DNA of 64,000 nt from CAVVMA01 sp963788205 (GTDB taxonomy: Bacteria; Desulfobacterota; Binatia; Binatales; Binataceae), in NCBI GenBank assembly GCA_963788205.1, contig CAWBGG010000002.1:682001-746000 (forward strand), in the 5' to 3' direction. Shown piece after piece: positions 45,929 to 54,749 of this stretch. The notes beneath the pieces were generated by a model that ran no database searches, had not been told where the DNA came from, and was given only the letters and a program-made list of their open reading frames with translations. Numbering within the stretch: position 1 is the first letter of the stretch; every line of letters starts with the position of its first letter. The position numbers and the translations under genes were made by a program.

Positions 45929-46738
45929 ATGCGGGTTCGGACGTACGGCAAGCCGGGATCACCGCTGGTGATCGTCCTGCATGGCGGGCCGGGCACTGCG
46001 GGCTACCTGGCGCCGCTCGTGCGCGGACTGGCCGATACGTTTCGCGTTATCGAGCCCTTCCAGCGCGGCAGCAGCGCTGAGCCGCTCACCGTCGCGCGGC
46101 ATATCGCCGACCTCCACGAGTTGGTGGAAACCAGGGGCGCGGGCCGGCGGCCCGCCCTGGTGGGCCATTCATGGGGCGCGATGCTGGCGCTGGCCTATGC
46201 GGCTGCGCATCCGGAGGCCGCGAGAGCGCTGGTGCTGATCGGGAGCGGGACGTTCGACCCGGCGGCTCGCGATCGGATGCGGGCGATCATCGCCGAGCGG
46301 ATGGACGATGCGCTACGCGGCCGGATGCAGAATCTCGCGCGGCAGTTCACCGACCCCGACGCCCGGATGCGAGCGCGGGGCGCCCTGATCGAGCCGCTGT
46401 ACTCGTACGACCTCGACACGCCCGGCGAAGAGAGCGAAGTGTGCGACGCCCGCGCGCATGACGAGACCTGGGACGACATGATGCGGCTGCAAGAGGAGGG
46501 CGTTTATCCGGCCGCCTTCGCGGCGATCAAGACGCCGGTGCTGATGCTGCACGGCGCCGATGATCCCCATCCGGGGCGGATGATCCGCGCCGGCCTGGAG
46601 CGCTACATGCCGCAGTTGGAGTATCGCGAATGGGATCGCTGCGGACATTCGCCCTGGCTGGAGCGATTCGCGCGCGAGGAGTTCTTCAGCGTCCTGCGCC
46701 AATGGCTGGGCCGGCATCTGCGCTCGCGCCCCGCTTAA
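45929..46738 (+). CDS. Alpha/beta hydrolase, prolyl-iminopeptidase-like
   Basis: A 269-residue alpha/beta hydrolase. The oxyanion motif HGGPGTAGYLAP is of the prolyl iminopeptidase type, the nucleophile elbow is VGHSWGAML, the acid lies in LHGADDPH, and the His in DRCGHSPWLERF. Activity could be aminopeptidase or esterase. ATG 45929 is preceded in frame by TTG 45926. The gene lies 100 bases after the S53 peptidase on the same strand, so the two may serve peptide use together. Confidence 0.87.
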   Translation: MRVRTYGKPGSPLVIVLHGGPGTAGYLAPLVRGLADTFRVIEPFQRGSSAEPLTVARHIADLHELVETRGAGRRPALVGHSWGAMLALAYAAAHPEAARALVLIGSGTFDPAARDRMRAIIAERMDDALRGRMQNLARQFTDPDARMRARGALIEPLYSYDLDTPGEESEVCDARAHDETWDDMMRLQEEGVYPAAFAAIKTPVLMLHGADDPHPGRMIRAGLERYMPQLEYREWDRCGHSPWLERFAREEFFSVLRQWLGRHLRSRPA

Positions 46739-46764
46739 CTTCCGGAATCAGGGCGTCTCGCGCG

Positions 46765-47619
46765 TCAGATCGATACCGGCAGCGGGCGTCCGATCAACTG
46801 TTCCGGCGTGGGGCACGACGCCTTCATATGGCGCTCGAACTCCTTGCGCTCCATCTTGGGCGCGAGAAAGCGGTCGCGTCCCCAATTGGTCAGCGCGAAG
46901 TAGCGCTCGATAGCGGCCTCGCCACGCGGCGCGGCTCCTTGATGAAACAGGTAGCGCCAGGCCAGCACGTGCCGCGCCTCTTCGGGCTTGACCAGATGGT
47001 TGACCTGATCGACCAGTTGCGCTGACAGCGGATGCTTCCATCCGGCGCAGGCGTTGAGCACCAGCGGAAAAGCACGCTCCAGAGCCAGGGTCTCGACGCC
47101 GCCGAGTACCGCCATTATGTCGAGCACCTTCTGGGTGTTGAGGCCCGCGTCGTCGGCGGGGTCGAGAAAGGCGCCGCTGCGCTCAAGCTGATCTTCGGGC
47201 AAGGTGGCCGGCGCCACGCCGCCCATCTCATAGAAGGCCGCGCCGAAAACTTTGTCGCCGTGGCCGGCCTCTTCGGCCGATTGCTGGTTGAGCGCGACGA
47301 AGGCGGCGTCGCGGACGCGCGGCGGAAGATCCGAAGCGATCGCGAGCCGCGCCGCCCGATAGGTCGGGTCCTGGCCCGCCTTCTCGGTGACCGCGTACGC
47401 CCGCAGCATCAGGTAGAACTGCGCCACGCTCATCGCATTGCCCTCGTAGTCGGTCCCGATAATCGGCCGCGGATCGATCCCGCGGTCGCTCAGGCGCGCC
47501 ACGGCCAAAGGTAGTTCGGCCAGCATCTTTTGGTGGAGTACCTGGTTCATCTGTTCGCGCTCGGCGCGGATATTGTCGCGCATCAATGATTCCTGGAGAT
47601 TGCCGCTCTGCTCCGCCAT
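46765..47619 (-). CDS. Ferritin-like diiron protein
   Basis: A 284-residue, mainly helical protein with two carboxylate-His motifs of the ferritin-like/diiron type: SAEEAGHGD and KPEEARHVLAWRY, each giving E-x-x-H. A Tyr/Phe-rich helix (AQFYLMLRAYAVTEKAG) lies near the N-terminus. Diiron proteins of this layout act as oxygenases or oxidases; the substrate is unknown. GGAGG five bases upstream favours ATG 47619 over 47631. It lies downstream of the alkylsulfatase gene on the same strand, about 95 bases away. Confidence 0.72.
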   Translation of the reverse strand: MAEQSGNLQESLMRDNIRAEREQMNQVLHQKMLAELPLAVARLSDRGIDPRPIIGTDYEGNAMSVAQFYLMLRAYAVTEKAGQDPTYRAARLAIASDLPPRVRDAAFVALNQQSAEEAGHGDKVFGAAFYEMGGVAPATLPEDQLERSGAFLDPADDAGLNTQKVLDIMAVLGGVETLALERAFPLVLNACAGWKHPLSAQLVDQVNHLVKPEEARHVLAWRYLFHQGAAPRGEAAIERYFALTNWGRDRFLAPKMERKEFERHMKASCPTPEQLIGRPLPVSI

Positions 47620-47713
47620 CGTCGCCTCCAAACGGATTGGGTTCGTCGTCTAACGCCTGTTAGGTAGATTTACAAGGCGGTGGCCCGTGGAGCAAGGCGG
47701 GTTGGTCCAAATC

Positions 47714-49615
47714 TCAGCGCGTTGGGCGTGGCTCGACGACCGGGAAGCGGGTCGGGAACGTATCGAGCATCTCCAATAACTCGAGGAGTTTTTCGCGCTT
47801 GCCGGTGATAGCGATCGACCCGGATTGCACCGCGACCGGAAAGGTGGTCTTGCGCAGCGAGATCTCGTCCAACGTCGCGCGGGTCAGCGTCAGCGTCGCG
47901 TCGGCATTGTCCGCCTGCGTGTCGGGCACGCAGGTCAGCGCGCTATTCTCGAGGTTGAGCACGTAGTCCTGCTTGGTGTCGGTGAACCGCCAGTTGAGCA
48001 CGATAGTCGTGCCCGCGGCCTGGTCGCCGTTGAGCCGCACGGCCATGAAGTCGAAGTACATGTCGAGCGGAAGCGACCGGATCAGGTCTGGCGCGGCGCC
48101 GGCGCCGCCGGGGAGATTGGGCACGCCGTTGCGCAGCTCAAATGCGCCCTGCAGATAGGCGTTGCGCGCGGTTGCCGATTCGGCTTGATAGCCCAACTGC
48201 TCGAACGCGTCGGCGGCAAGCTCGCGCGCGTCGCGATTGGCGGGGTCGGCGAACACCAGTTGCGAGGCCACTTGCGCGACCCATCGGTACTCGGCGCGCG
48301 CGTAGTCCTGGCGTGCCTTCTCGAGCACCGCATAAGCGCCCCCCATGTACTCGACGCTCTTTTTCGCCGCCTCAACCGGCGCCAGTGCGTCGAGGTTCGC
48401 GGGGTTGCCGTCATAGTAGCCCAGGTAGCGCTGGTAGATGGCTTTGATGTTGTGTTTGAGGCTGCCGTAGAAGGAGTGCGTTGACCATTCCTGGTTTAGG
48501 CTTGCCGGCAGCTTGACCATCTCGGCGATCTCGGCGCCGACGTAGCCGTGATTCATCAGGCGGACGGTCTGATCGTGCACGAACTTGTAGGCGTCGCGCT
48601 GCTTGCGCAAAAAGCCCCGCACGCGATCGCCGCCCCATACGGGCCAGTTGTGTTGCGCGATCAGGGCGTCGCTGGACGCGCCGTAACGGTGAAGCGCGCC
48701 GCCGATGTACTTCGACCAGGCCAGCGAGTCGCGCACCAGCGCGCCGCGCATCGGCAACAGGTTGTGGAAATTCTGCGTGGCGATTTCGGTCATATTGAGG
48801 ACGCGGAACTGCGGGTAGTACATGATCAGCTCGGCCGGCGCCTCGGCATCGGGGGTCAGCTCGAAGACGATCTCGACGCCGTCAATCCGGTGCGTCTCGA
48901 CCGGCTTTTCGATCAGGTTGGTGGGCGGAATCAGCGTGACCGTGCCGAGCGAGACGCTCTTGCCCAGCCCGGTGTCGACCTGGCCGCGTTCGCCGCGCGG
49001 CAGCATCGCGCCGAACTGGAACAGCGCGCGGCGGATCATCGCATTGCCGGCGATCACGTTTTCGCCCACCGCCGCCGCCATGAAACCCGCCGGCGCCCAG
49101 ATCGTCACCTTGCCGGCTGCCACGTCGCCGGCGCTGACGACTCCGCCTACGCCGCCGAAGTGATCGAGGTGGCTGTGAGAATAGATCACCGCGACCACCG
49201 GCTTTTTCGGCCGATGCTTGAAGTACAGGTCCATCGCCGCCCGGGCGACCTCAGTCGAGATCAGCGGGTCGATCACGATCAGGCCGCTGGTCCCCTCGAT
49301 GATCGTCATGTTGGATACGTCGAAGCCGCGCAGTTGATAGACGCGCTCGGTCACCTGGTACAGGCCGTTGGCCATGTTTACCCGGGCATGGCGCCAAAGG
49401 CCCGGATGGACGGTGTCGGGGGCCGTCTCGCTGCTGAGAAACTCATAGCCTTTGAGCGTCCAGACCAGACGCCCGTCGGCGCGCGTGATCAGCTTGTCGC
49501 CCAACGCTTCGATAAAGCCGCGCCGCGCATCTTCGAACGACTGCTGATCGGCAAGCGGCGCCTGTGCCAACGCGGCCCGGTTCGCGGCGCGTGTCGCTTC
49601 GGTTGCGTCCTTCAT
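47714..49615 (-). CDS. Alkylsulfatase-type metallo-beta-lactamase (SdsA1/BDS1 family)
   Basis: A 633-residue zinc hydrolase. The metal-binding motif is HSHLDHFGG (H147, H149, D151, H152) within IYSHSHLDH. It also carries the family segments NMTIIEGTSGLIVIDPLIST, LNMTEIATQNFHNLLPMRG, and the dimerisation domain YLGYYDGNPANLDALAPVEA. The last ~130 residues form an SCP2-like domain (ALTCVPDTQADNADATLTLT) that binds the alkyl chain. Such enzymes cleave primary or secondary alkyl sulfates to alcohols, giving carbon or sulfur. No signal peptide is seen, unlike secreted SdsA1, so it may act in the cytosol. GGAG precedes the ATG. Confidence 0.92.
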   Translation of the reverse strand: MKDATEATRAANRAALAQAPLADQQSFEDARRGFIEALGDKLITRADGRLVWTLKGYEFLSSETAPDTVHPGLWRHARVNMANGLYQVTERVYQLRGFDVSNMTIIEGTSGLIVIDPLISTEVARAAMDLYFKHRPKKPVVAVIYSHSHLDHFGGVGGVVSAGDVAAGKVTIWAPAGFMAAAVGENVIAGNAMIRRALFQFGAMLPRGERGQVDTGLGKSVSLGTVTLIPPTNLIEKPVETHRIDGVEIVFELTPDAEAPAELIMYYPQFRVLNMTEIATQNFHNLLPMRGALVRDSLAWSKYIGGALHRYGASSDALIAQHNWPVWGGDRVRGFLRKQRDAYKFVHDQTVRLMNHGYVGAEIAEMVKLPASLNQEWSTHSFYGSLKHNIKAIYQRYLGYYDGNPANLDALAPVEAAKKSVEYMGGAYAVLEKARQDYARAEYRWVAQVASQLVFADPANRDARELAADAFEQLGYQAESATARNAYLQGAFELRNGVPNLPGGAGAAPDLIRSLPLDMYFDFMAVRLNGDQAAGTTIVLNWRFTDTKQDYVLNLENSALTCVPDTQADNADATLTLTRATLDEISLRKTTFPVAVQSGSIAITGKREKLLELLEMLDTFPTRFPVVEPRPTR

Positions 49616-49832
49616 GGTCGTCTCCTGTTTGTCGATTCTTCCCGAAAAGGTTCTAGACCGCCAAGCCCCTGCTGAACAAGGCAGCGCTAAGCTTCGGGAC
49701 CGTTTAACCGACTGGACACATCACTCCCCTTCCAGCCACGGGAACACTGCATCACAATTAACTTCGGATCCAGCTTTTTCGGCAAGGGGACAAGCGACCT
49801 TCCGGATAAGTGGATCAAGAGGGGGTCGGCAA

Positions 49833-50645
49833 ATGAGGGGCATTCCTGACAGTCGCGCTCTTATGCAGGAGTTGAGGTCGGAACACGTACTGGCCATCCT
49901 GGCCGTGTTGCTTTTCGCGCTACTGTTTCTGTTTCTCGCGCGATCGACGCTGTGGTACGTGGCCGAACGGGTGCCGTCCCGAATGCGTATGCCGATACTT
50001 CGCATGGTGCCGATCGTCCGCCTTTTGATCGGAATCGGAGCTATCGCGGCCGTTGTCCCGATCCTCGTTGAACCGACGGTGGAAAACGTTGTCGCCATGG
50101 TTGCCGGCGCCGGTCTGATCCTCGCCTTCGCCCTCAAGGACTATGGGAGCAGTCTCGTCGCAGGGTTGGTGACTCTGCTGGAAAACCCCTATCAGCCGGG
50201 TGACTGGATCGAAGTCGACGGGAGTTACGGCGAGGTGAAAGTGATCGGCCTGCGGGCGGTGCATATCGTGACGGCAGACGATACGGAGGTGATCATTCCG
50301 CACTCGCGACTGTGGTCGACCAGCATTTTCAACGCCAGCAGCGGCAACCAGGGTCTGCTATGTGTGGCGCACTTCTATCTTCAGCCCGACCATGATGGCG
50401 TCGCGGTGCGGCAGAGCCTGGCCCAGGTCGCGGAATCGAGCTCGCATCGCAAGCCGGAGACGCCGGTGGTGGTGATCGTACTCGAGAAGCCCTGGGGAAC
50501 TCTCTACCGTTTGAAAGCGTACGCAAGGGAAAGCCGCGATCAGTTCCTCCTGATCAGTGACTTGACGATCCGTGGCAAAGCGGCGCTGCTGGCCATGAAT
50601 GTCCGATACGCTCAAGCGCATTACGCTGAAGTCAAGGACAGCTGA
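49833..50645 (+). CDS. Small-conductance mechanosensitive channel (MscS family)
   Basis: A 270-residue membrane protein. Two to three N-terminal spans (LAILAVLLFALLFLFLARST, MVPIVRLLIGIGAIAAVVPI) precede the pore helix AGAGLILAFALKDYGSSLVA. The MscS beta domain follows with LENPYQPGDWIEVDGSYGEV, IPHSRLWSTSIFNASSGNQG. The channel opens on membrane tension to release solutes on osmotic downshock. GAGGGGG just upstream fixes ATG 49833; the open frame before it is a shadow. The alkylsulfatase is divergent, sharing a 217-base intergenic region. Confidence 0.92.
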   Translation: MRGIPDSRALMQELRSEHVLAILAVLLFALLFLFLARSTLWYVAERVPSRMRMPILRMVPIVRLLIGIGAIAAVVPILVEPTVENVVAMVAGAGLILAFALKDYGSSLVAGLVTLLENPYQPGDWIEVDGSYGEVKVIGLRAVHIVTADDTEVIIPHSRLWSTSIFNASSGNQGLLCVAHFYLQPDHDGVAVRQSLAQVAESSSHRKPETPVVVIVLEKPWGTLYRLKAYARESRDQFLLISDLTIRGKAALLAMNVRYAQAHYAEVKDS

Positions 50646-50672
50646 TCTGATCTTGTTCTCGTGGCGCGGCCG

Positions 50673-51233
50673 TCAAATGGCGTGGCGGAGGCTCAGGTCG
50701 ATGACGCTGCGGACCCATCGAGCGTGGCGCTTTTCCGCGGGGGCCACGATTCGGAATGGTCCCTCCGCCGGTGAGAGGGGCTTCCCGTCGCGATGGTCGG
50801 CGATTAGGACCAGCTTGTCCGTAAAGCCGGGATCAAGTTCCGGCAGCGCAAACACGACCCGATAGCCGTCAGAGGCGGTCACCAGCAGGTAGAGATCCAT
50901 TGCCTTGCCATGCAGATCCTTGCCGACGGGTGCGCCTAGCCGGCGCAAGATCTCGGAGACCGGAACGCCCTCGTAAACCGCTTTGTTGCCCTTTTCGTCG
51001 ACGACGTTCGCGCTGACGCGGGGCAGTTGTGCAAGATCCGCCTGCGTGAAGACGAGATAATGCCCCGTCGCTCCACTCGCCCGCAGGACAGGCTCGGACC
51101 GGCCGGGCGCCGACGGAGATGCCGGCTGAGCAAGAGCGATCGACGGACAGAAGAGAACGAGGATCAGCAGAAACGTGGCATTGATCCGCGCCGTGCCGGC
51201 GGGAGAGATTTCTGTTTTTCGCTGTCTGACCAT
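50673..51233 (-). CDS. Exported small molybdopterin-domain (sulfite-oxidase-like) protein
   Basis: A 186-residue protein with a signal peptide (NATFLLILVLFCPSIALAQ) and a compact oxidoreductase molybdopterin-like domain: FTQADLAQLPRVSANVVDE, YEGVPVSEILRRLGAPVGKD, DGYRVVFALPELDPGF and PFRIVAPAEKRHARWVRSV. It lacks the Cys that binds molybdenum, so it may be a scaffold or accessory subunit rather than an enzyme. ATG 51233 follows AAAGGA. It is the last gene of the MsrP-like operon, 74 bases after the MsrP-like stop. Confidence 0.78.
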   Translation of the reverse strand: MVRQRKTEISPAGTARINATFLLILVLFCPSIALAQPASPSAPGRSEPVLRASGATGHYLVFTQADLAQLPRVSANVVDEKGNKAVYEGVPVSEILRRLGAPVGKDLHGKAMDLYLLVTASDGYRVVFALPELDPGFTDKLVLIADHRDGKPLSPAEGPFRIVAPAEKRHARWVRSVIDLSLRHAI

Positions 51234-51307
51234 CACTCTGAATCCTTTCCGGAAACAGAATAAGTACGCGCTTATCGGCGGAATCGCCCGGCTCCTCGAA
51301 TCTAACC

Positions 51308-52000
51308 CTACACTCCGCCGTACCAATCGTACCCTTGATCTTCCCAGTAGCCGCCGGTGCGTTGTGGGAGAAAATTAACTTCGGTGAGATACTTCACGTT
51401 CTTGTAGCCGAGCTTGACGGGCGAGTAGAGGCGCAGCGGGGCGCCGTGATCCGGATATAGCGCGCGCCCATTCATCCCGTAAGCGAGAATCGTCTGCGGA
51501 TGAAGCGAGCTTTCGATATCCCACGAGGAAAAGTAACCGGCGTCGAATGAACGGAACTCGACGTAACGGGCGTCGCGGCTGGCGCCGACCATCTTCGCGA
51601 TTTCGCGCAACTGCACGCCGTGCCACTCGGCTACAGCCGACCAGCCCTCTACGCAATGATGGCGAATTCGCATGCCCGACATCGGCATCCGCTTGAGCTG
51701 TTGGAGCGAGAAGACCGACGGCCGCGCGACCAAGCCGCCAACCTTGAGTGCCCAGTCCGCAGGCGGGAACGGCATCGTGTTGGAAATAAAGTAGCTCGGG
51801 AAAGACGCCTCGGGCGTCAGCTCGGAGGCAGGCGGTTCGGAGGCGAGTCGATTCTCCGAGAACAACAGCCGATCGACGCGCTCGTTCCACCGCCCCATCC
51901 CGGCGAGGAACATCGATGCGGCACGGCTGTCGCATCCCGCAAGTGCGGTGGTAGCGGCAAGACCGAGTAGAAGTTTTCGCCGCGTGATCAGGCTAGCCAC
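51308..52000 (-). CDS. Tat-exported sulfite-oxidase-fold molybdoenzyme (MsrP/YedY-like)
   Basis: A 230-residue molybdoenzyme. The N-terminus has twin arginines (ITRRKLLLGLAATTALAGC), fitting Tat export of a folded cofactor-bound protein, possibly lipid-anchored at C23. The molybdenum ligand is probably C116 in RIRHHCVEGWSAVAEWHGV, with further family segments VEFRSFDAGYFSSWDIESSL, ILAYGMNGRALYPDHGAPLR and GYKNVKYLTEV. MsrP reduces oxidised methionine in periplasmic proteins. Its gene overlaps the cytochrome b gene by eight bases, consistent with that protein supplying electrons. Assignment as true MsrP rather than another YedY-like enzyme is inferred. Confidence 0.9.
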   Translation of the reverse strand: MASLITRRKLLLGLAATTALAGCDSRAASMFLAGMGRWNERVDRLLFSENRLASEPPASELTPEASFPSYFISNTMPFPPADWALKVGGLVARPSVFSLQQLKRMPMSGMRIRHHCVEGWSAVAEWHGVQLREIAKMVGASRDARYVEFRSFDAGYFSSWDIESSLHPQTILAYGMNGRALYPDHGAPLRLYSPVKLGYKNVKYLTEVNFLPQRTGGYWEDQGYDWYGGV

Positions 52001-52697
52001 GATGTCCCCCGGTCACCATCGTGACGAGCGTGCGCGGATGGAGCGCGACGAGTACCAGGTGCATCACCGTGAACTGTGCGAGCAAAACCAGGCAGGTCAA
52101 ATGCACTACGCGCGCGACGTCGTATCCGCCAAAGGCCGCGGTTATCCAGTACAACTGGACGGGCTTGTAAATGGCCAATCCCGACAGGACTACCACGATT
52201 CCAAACAGAATCGCCGACGTGTAGGCGAGTCGTTGCAGGCCATTGTAGAAGTCCTCGGGCGGCGGAGTCTTACGCAGGCGCAGGTAGTAGGTGAACATCG
52301 CCAGCGCGCTCGAAGTATCGCGGCTCGGGATAAAAATACGTCGTCGCCATTCACCGCTCGCGATCATGTAGGTGAGGTAGATCACTCCGTTGAAAATGAG
52401 GAACCAGGCGAGCGCGAAATGCCAATGCCGCGCGCCCGCGAGCCATTCGCCGAATCGCAGCCACGACGGGGGTGGCACGCCCTGGAACGGATACCATCGG
52501 TATAGCGCGCCTCGTGGTCCCAGCGACGGGTACGCCGTTAGAATCTGCAAGCCACTCCCGGCCATCAGCACAAGCAGGGGAACGTTGAGCCAATGGGCGA
52601 CGCGGATGGGCAGCGGTTGCGGCCTGCGCCCATGCGATCGACCTCCGGTGCCGGGCCCGAAGCGGGCATTACGCTCTTTGCGAGGCTGCGGTTCCAT
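51993..52697 (-). CDS. Membrane cytochrome b (cytochrome b561 / Ni-Fe-hydrogenase b-type)
   Basis: A 234-residue di-heme membrane protein with four spans and His ligands in RVAHWLNVPLLVLMAGSG, ARHWHFALAWFLIFNGVIYL, RVVHLTCLVLLAQFTVMHLV. It resembles the b-type subunits that anchor hydrogenase, thiosulfate reductase and some molybdoenzymes. It overlaps the MsrP-like gene, so it is probably its quinol-dependent electron donor, replacing the usual YedZ/MsrQ. A positively charged N-terminal tail precedes the first span. Confidence 0.86.
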   Translation of the reverse strand: MEPQPRKERNARFGPGTGGRSHGRRPQPLPIRVAHWLNVPLLVLMAGSGLQILTAYPSLGPRGALYRWYPFQGVPPPSWLRFGEWLAGARHWHFALAWFLIFNGVIYLTYMIASGEWRRRIFIPSRDTSSALAMFTYYLRLRKTPPPEDFYNGLQRLAYTSAILFGIVVVLSGLAIYKPVQLYWITAAFGGYDVARVVHLTCLVLLAQFTVMHLVLVALHPRTLVTMVTGGHRG

Positions 52698-52735
52698 TTA
52701 GTGATTCACTTCTCCACTCTGCGGCGACGGCCCTC

Positions 52736-53224
52736 CTACCGCAACGCGGAGTCGATCAGTTCCTCCAGATGCTCCGTGTCGCCTCGCCTCGAGGCCGTTT
52801 CGCCCGCGCGATCGTAGATCGATCGCCCCGACTTGTCGAAGATGGCGAGCGTCGGGATGTAGCCCTGATAGTACTGGTCGGCGAGCCGCCGTTGCCCGGG
52901 CGAGGCGTGGTTCAGGTCAACGACCACGAACTGAACGCGATCTCGATACCGTGGATAAAGGGCGACCAGACGCTCCGCTTCGCGCGCCGTGTTCCAGCAG
53001 TTCGAAGTTCCGAAAAAGATTACCGTCGGGAGGCCGTGGGCGACGGTACCGTCGGCGAGGTCCTTGCCTTCGATCGGGAAGTTCGGACTCGAGTCATCAG
53101 TGAACGAAAGGTTCGGCGCGAGCATCAGATCACTGGCCGCCTTGACTGGTCGACTCGCTGCGAGAACGACGACTGCGGTCCCAATCAATATCGAACACAC
53201 GCTCTGCTTGGTGATAGTCAGCAT
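52736..53224 (-). CDS. Exported thioredoxin-like protein
   Basis: A 162-residue protein with a signal segment (ILIGTAVVVLAASRPVKA) and a thioredoxin-like fold: PTVIFFGTSNCWNTAREAER, VQFVVVDLNHASPGQRRLAD, GYIPTLAIFDKSGRSIYDRA. Only one Cys (SNCWNT) sits where CxxC is usual, so it may be a thiol-binding or monothiol protein rather than a standard disulfide reductase. It lies 38 bases upstream of the cytochrome b gene, so it belongs to the same operon. Confidence 0.77.
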   Translation of the reverse strand: MLTITKQSVCSILIGTAVVVLAASRPVKAASDLMLAPNLSFTDDSSPNFPIEGKDLADGTVAHGLPTVIFFGTSNCWNTAREAERLVALYPRYRDRVQFVVVDLNHASPGQRRLADQYYQGYIPTLAIFDKSGRSIYDRAGETASRRGDTEHLEELIDSALR

Positions 53225-53230
53225 GATCGA

Positions 53231-53524
53231 CTAACCCGAGATCCCATTTTTGCCGGGGGCGTACCCACCCATGGGGGCCACCATCGTCGTGCCGCGGCCG
53301 CTGGGCCTGTCGGCGCCAAGGGCGTCAGGATCGCGAGGTTTCAGGGCCGCGAACGACGCCGGGGCAGAGACCCCGGATTCAAACCGCACTGTCAGACGTT
53401 CGCGGCCCGGCGCCAGCGCCACCTCAGCCACCGTCGCCGGAAACCAGGCCCCATCCCAGACCCATACCGGGTCGCTTCGTTCGATGTGGGCTGTCCTGCA
53501 GGTTTTCACAGTTCTCTGGTCCAT
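53231..53524 (-). CDS. Small SH3-like barrel protein (97 aa), unknown function
   Basis: Reads MDQRTVKTCRTAHIERSDPV then VWVWDGAWFPATVAEVALAP, a pattern of short strands like an SH3/Tudor barrel (DPVWVWDGAWFPATV, LTVRFESGV). It ends six bases before the thioredoxin-like gene and may be the first gene of the molybdoenzyme operon. No family assigned. The IS630 element lies immediately upstream (from 53587), so the native promoter may be displaced. Confidence 0.55.
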   Translation of the reverse strand: MDQRTVKTCRTAHIERSDPVWVWDGAWFPATVAEVALAPGRERLTVRFESGVSAPASFAALKPRDPDALGADRPSGRGTTMVAPMGGYAPGKNGISG

Positions 53525-53586
53525 GGCGTTCGTGCTTCCCAGCTCGGCTCTAACTCAACAGTGTCGTTTTTCGGAGCCCGTGCTAG

Positions 53587-54669
53587 CTAGTGTACTGCCT
53601 CTAAAATAGCTTTACAATGAGAGATTTTAGCCAAAATCTTGTCCGCCGTGGCTGTCCAGACGAAAGGTTTGGGTGCGTGGTTGCTGACCGCGATGAACTC
53701 GTCGATGGCGGTAATCAGCTCGGCAACATTGCCGAAGGCGCCGCGCCGAATACGTTTGTCGGTTAGCTCACGGAACCAACGTTCGACCAGATTGAGCCAC
53801 GACGAAGAGGTCGGCGTGAAGTGGAGCTGGAAACGGGGATGCTTGGCGAGCCAGCTCTTCACTTTCGGATGGGTGTGAATGCCATAGTTGTCCAGGATCA
53901 TGTGCACCGCGAGGTCAGAGGGGATGGTCTGGTCGATGCGACGGAGAAACTTGCGGAATTCGATATTGCGGTGGCGCGGGTAACAGGTCCCGATTACCGT
54001 CCCTTCCAATGTGTTCAACGCCGCAAACAGGGTCGTGGTGCCGTTGCGCTTGTAGTCATGGGTCATGGTTCCACAACGGCCCTTCTTGAGCGGCAGCCCC
54101 GGTTGGGTGCGATCCAAGGCCTGAATTTGCGACTTCTCATCGACACACAAAACCACCGCCTTATCCGGCGGATTAAGGTAGACTCCCACCACGTCGGTTA
54201 ATTTCTCTACCAGCCGCTTGTCGCGCGACAACTTGAAGGTCTCGACCCGATGGGGCTGCAAGCCGTGAGCGTCCCAAATACGCTGCACCGTCGCCGGGCT
54301 CACGCCCCGGGCTTTCGCCATGGTGCGGGTGCTCCAGTGAGTGGCTCCCGGTGGCCTGGTCTGAGTCGTCGCTGCAACGATCTGCTTGATCTTCATACTC
54401 GAGATCGATGCGGGACGTCCGCGGCCTGGTGCCTCACGCAGCAACGCGCCCACCCCGCCAGCGGCGAAGCGCTTGCGCCACAACAACACGGTGGGCCTGC
54501 TGGTGCCCACTTCGCGTGCGATTTGGCGCGTGGCGGTCCCCTCTGCGGCAAGCAAAACGATCCGCGCGCGCATCACTACTCGCTGTGGCGACCTGCGGGC
54601 CTTCACCCAAGCGCGCAGCGTCCGCCTAGCCTCCTCATCGACATCCAATGCCTCTGCCGCGTCCCACAT
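53587..54669 (-). CDS. IS630-family DDE transposase
   Basis: A 360-residue transposase. Residues ~1-110 carry a helix-turn-helix (TRQIAREVGTSRPTVLLWRK). The DDE catalytic domain has CVDEKSQIQAL, LDNYGIHTHP and SSSWLNLVERWFRELT (D, D, E). It looks intact, so the element may still be active. GGAGG precedes ATG 54669. The stop TAG lies inside the left terminal repeat. Confidence 0.93.
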   Translation of the reverse strand: MWDAAEALDVDEEARRTLRAWVKARRSPQRVVMRARIVLLAAEGTATRQIAREVGTSRPTVLLWRKRFAAGGVGALLREAPGRGRPASISSMKIKQIVAATTQTRPPGATHWSTRTMAKARGVSPATVQRIWDAHGLQPHRVETFKLSRDKRLVEKLTDVVGVYLNPPDKAVVLCVDEKSQIQALDRTQPGLPLKKGRCGTMTHDYKRNGTTTLFAALNTLEGTVIGTCYPRHRNIEFRKFLRRIDQTIPSDLAVHMILDNYGIHTHPKVKSWLAKHPRFQLHFTPTSSSWLNLVERWFRELTDKRIRRGAFGNVAELITAIDEFIAVSNHAPKPFVWTATADKILAKISHCKAILEAVH

Positions 54670-54749
54670 CGTCGCCTCCTGCTTGACCCCGCAGAGACCA
54701 TATCAGAACCTGTCCCCATTGTAAAGTTATTTGTGAGACACTACACTAG
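53587..54749 (-). mobile_element. IS630-family insertion sequence
   Basis: The ends are inverted repeats: left ctagtgtactgcctctaaaa from 53587, right (inverted) ctagtgtagtgtctcacaaa from 54749; 29 of the outer 35 bases match. CTAG flanks both ends, with TA as the probable 2-bp target duplication, the usual IS630 target. It carries one transposase gene. It sits between the molybdoenzyme operon and the Met-rich protein gene, whose TAG stop (54746-54748) lies in the right-end CTAG. Confidence 0.9.
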
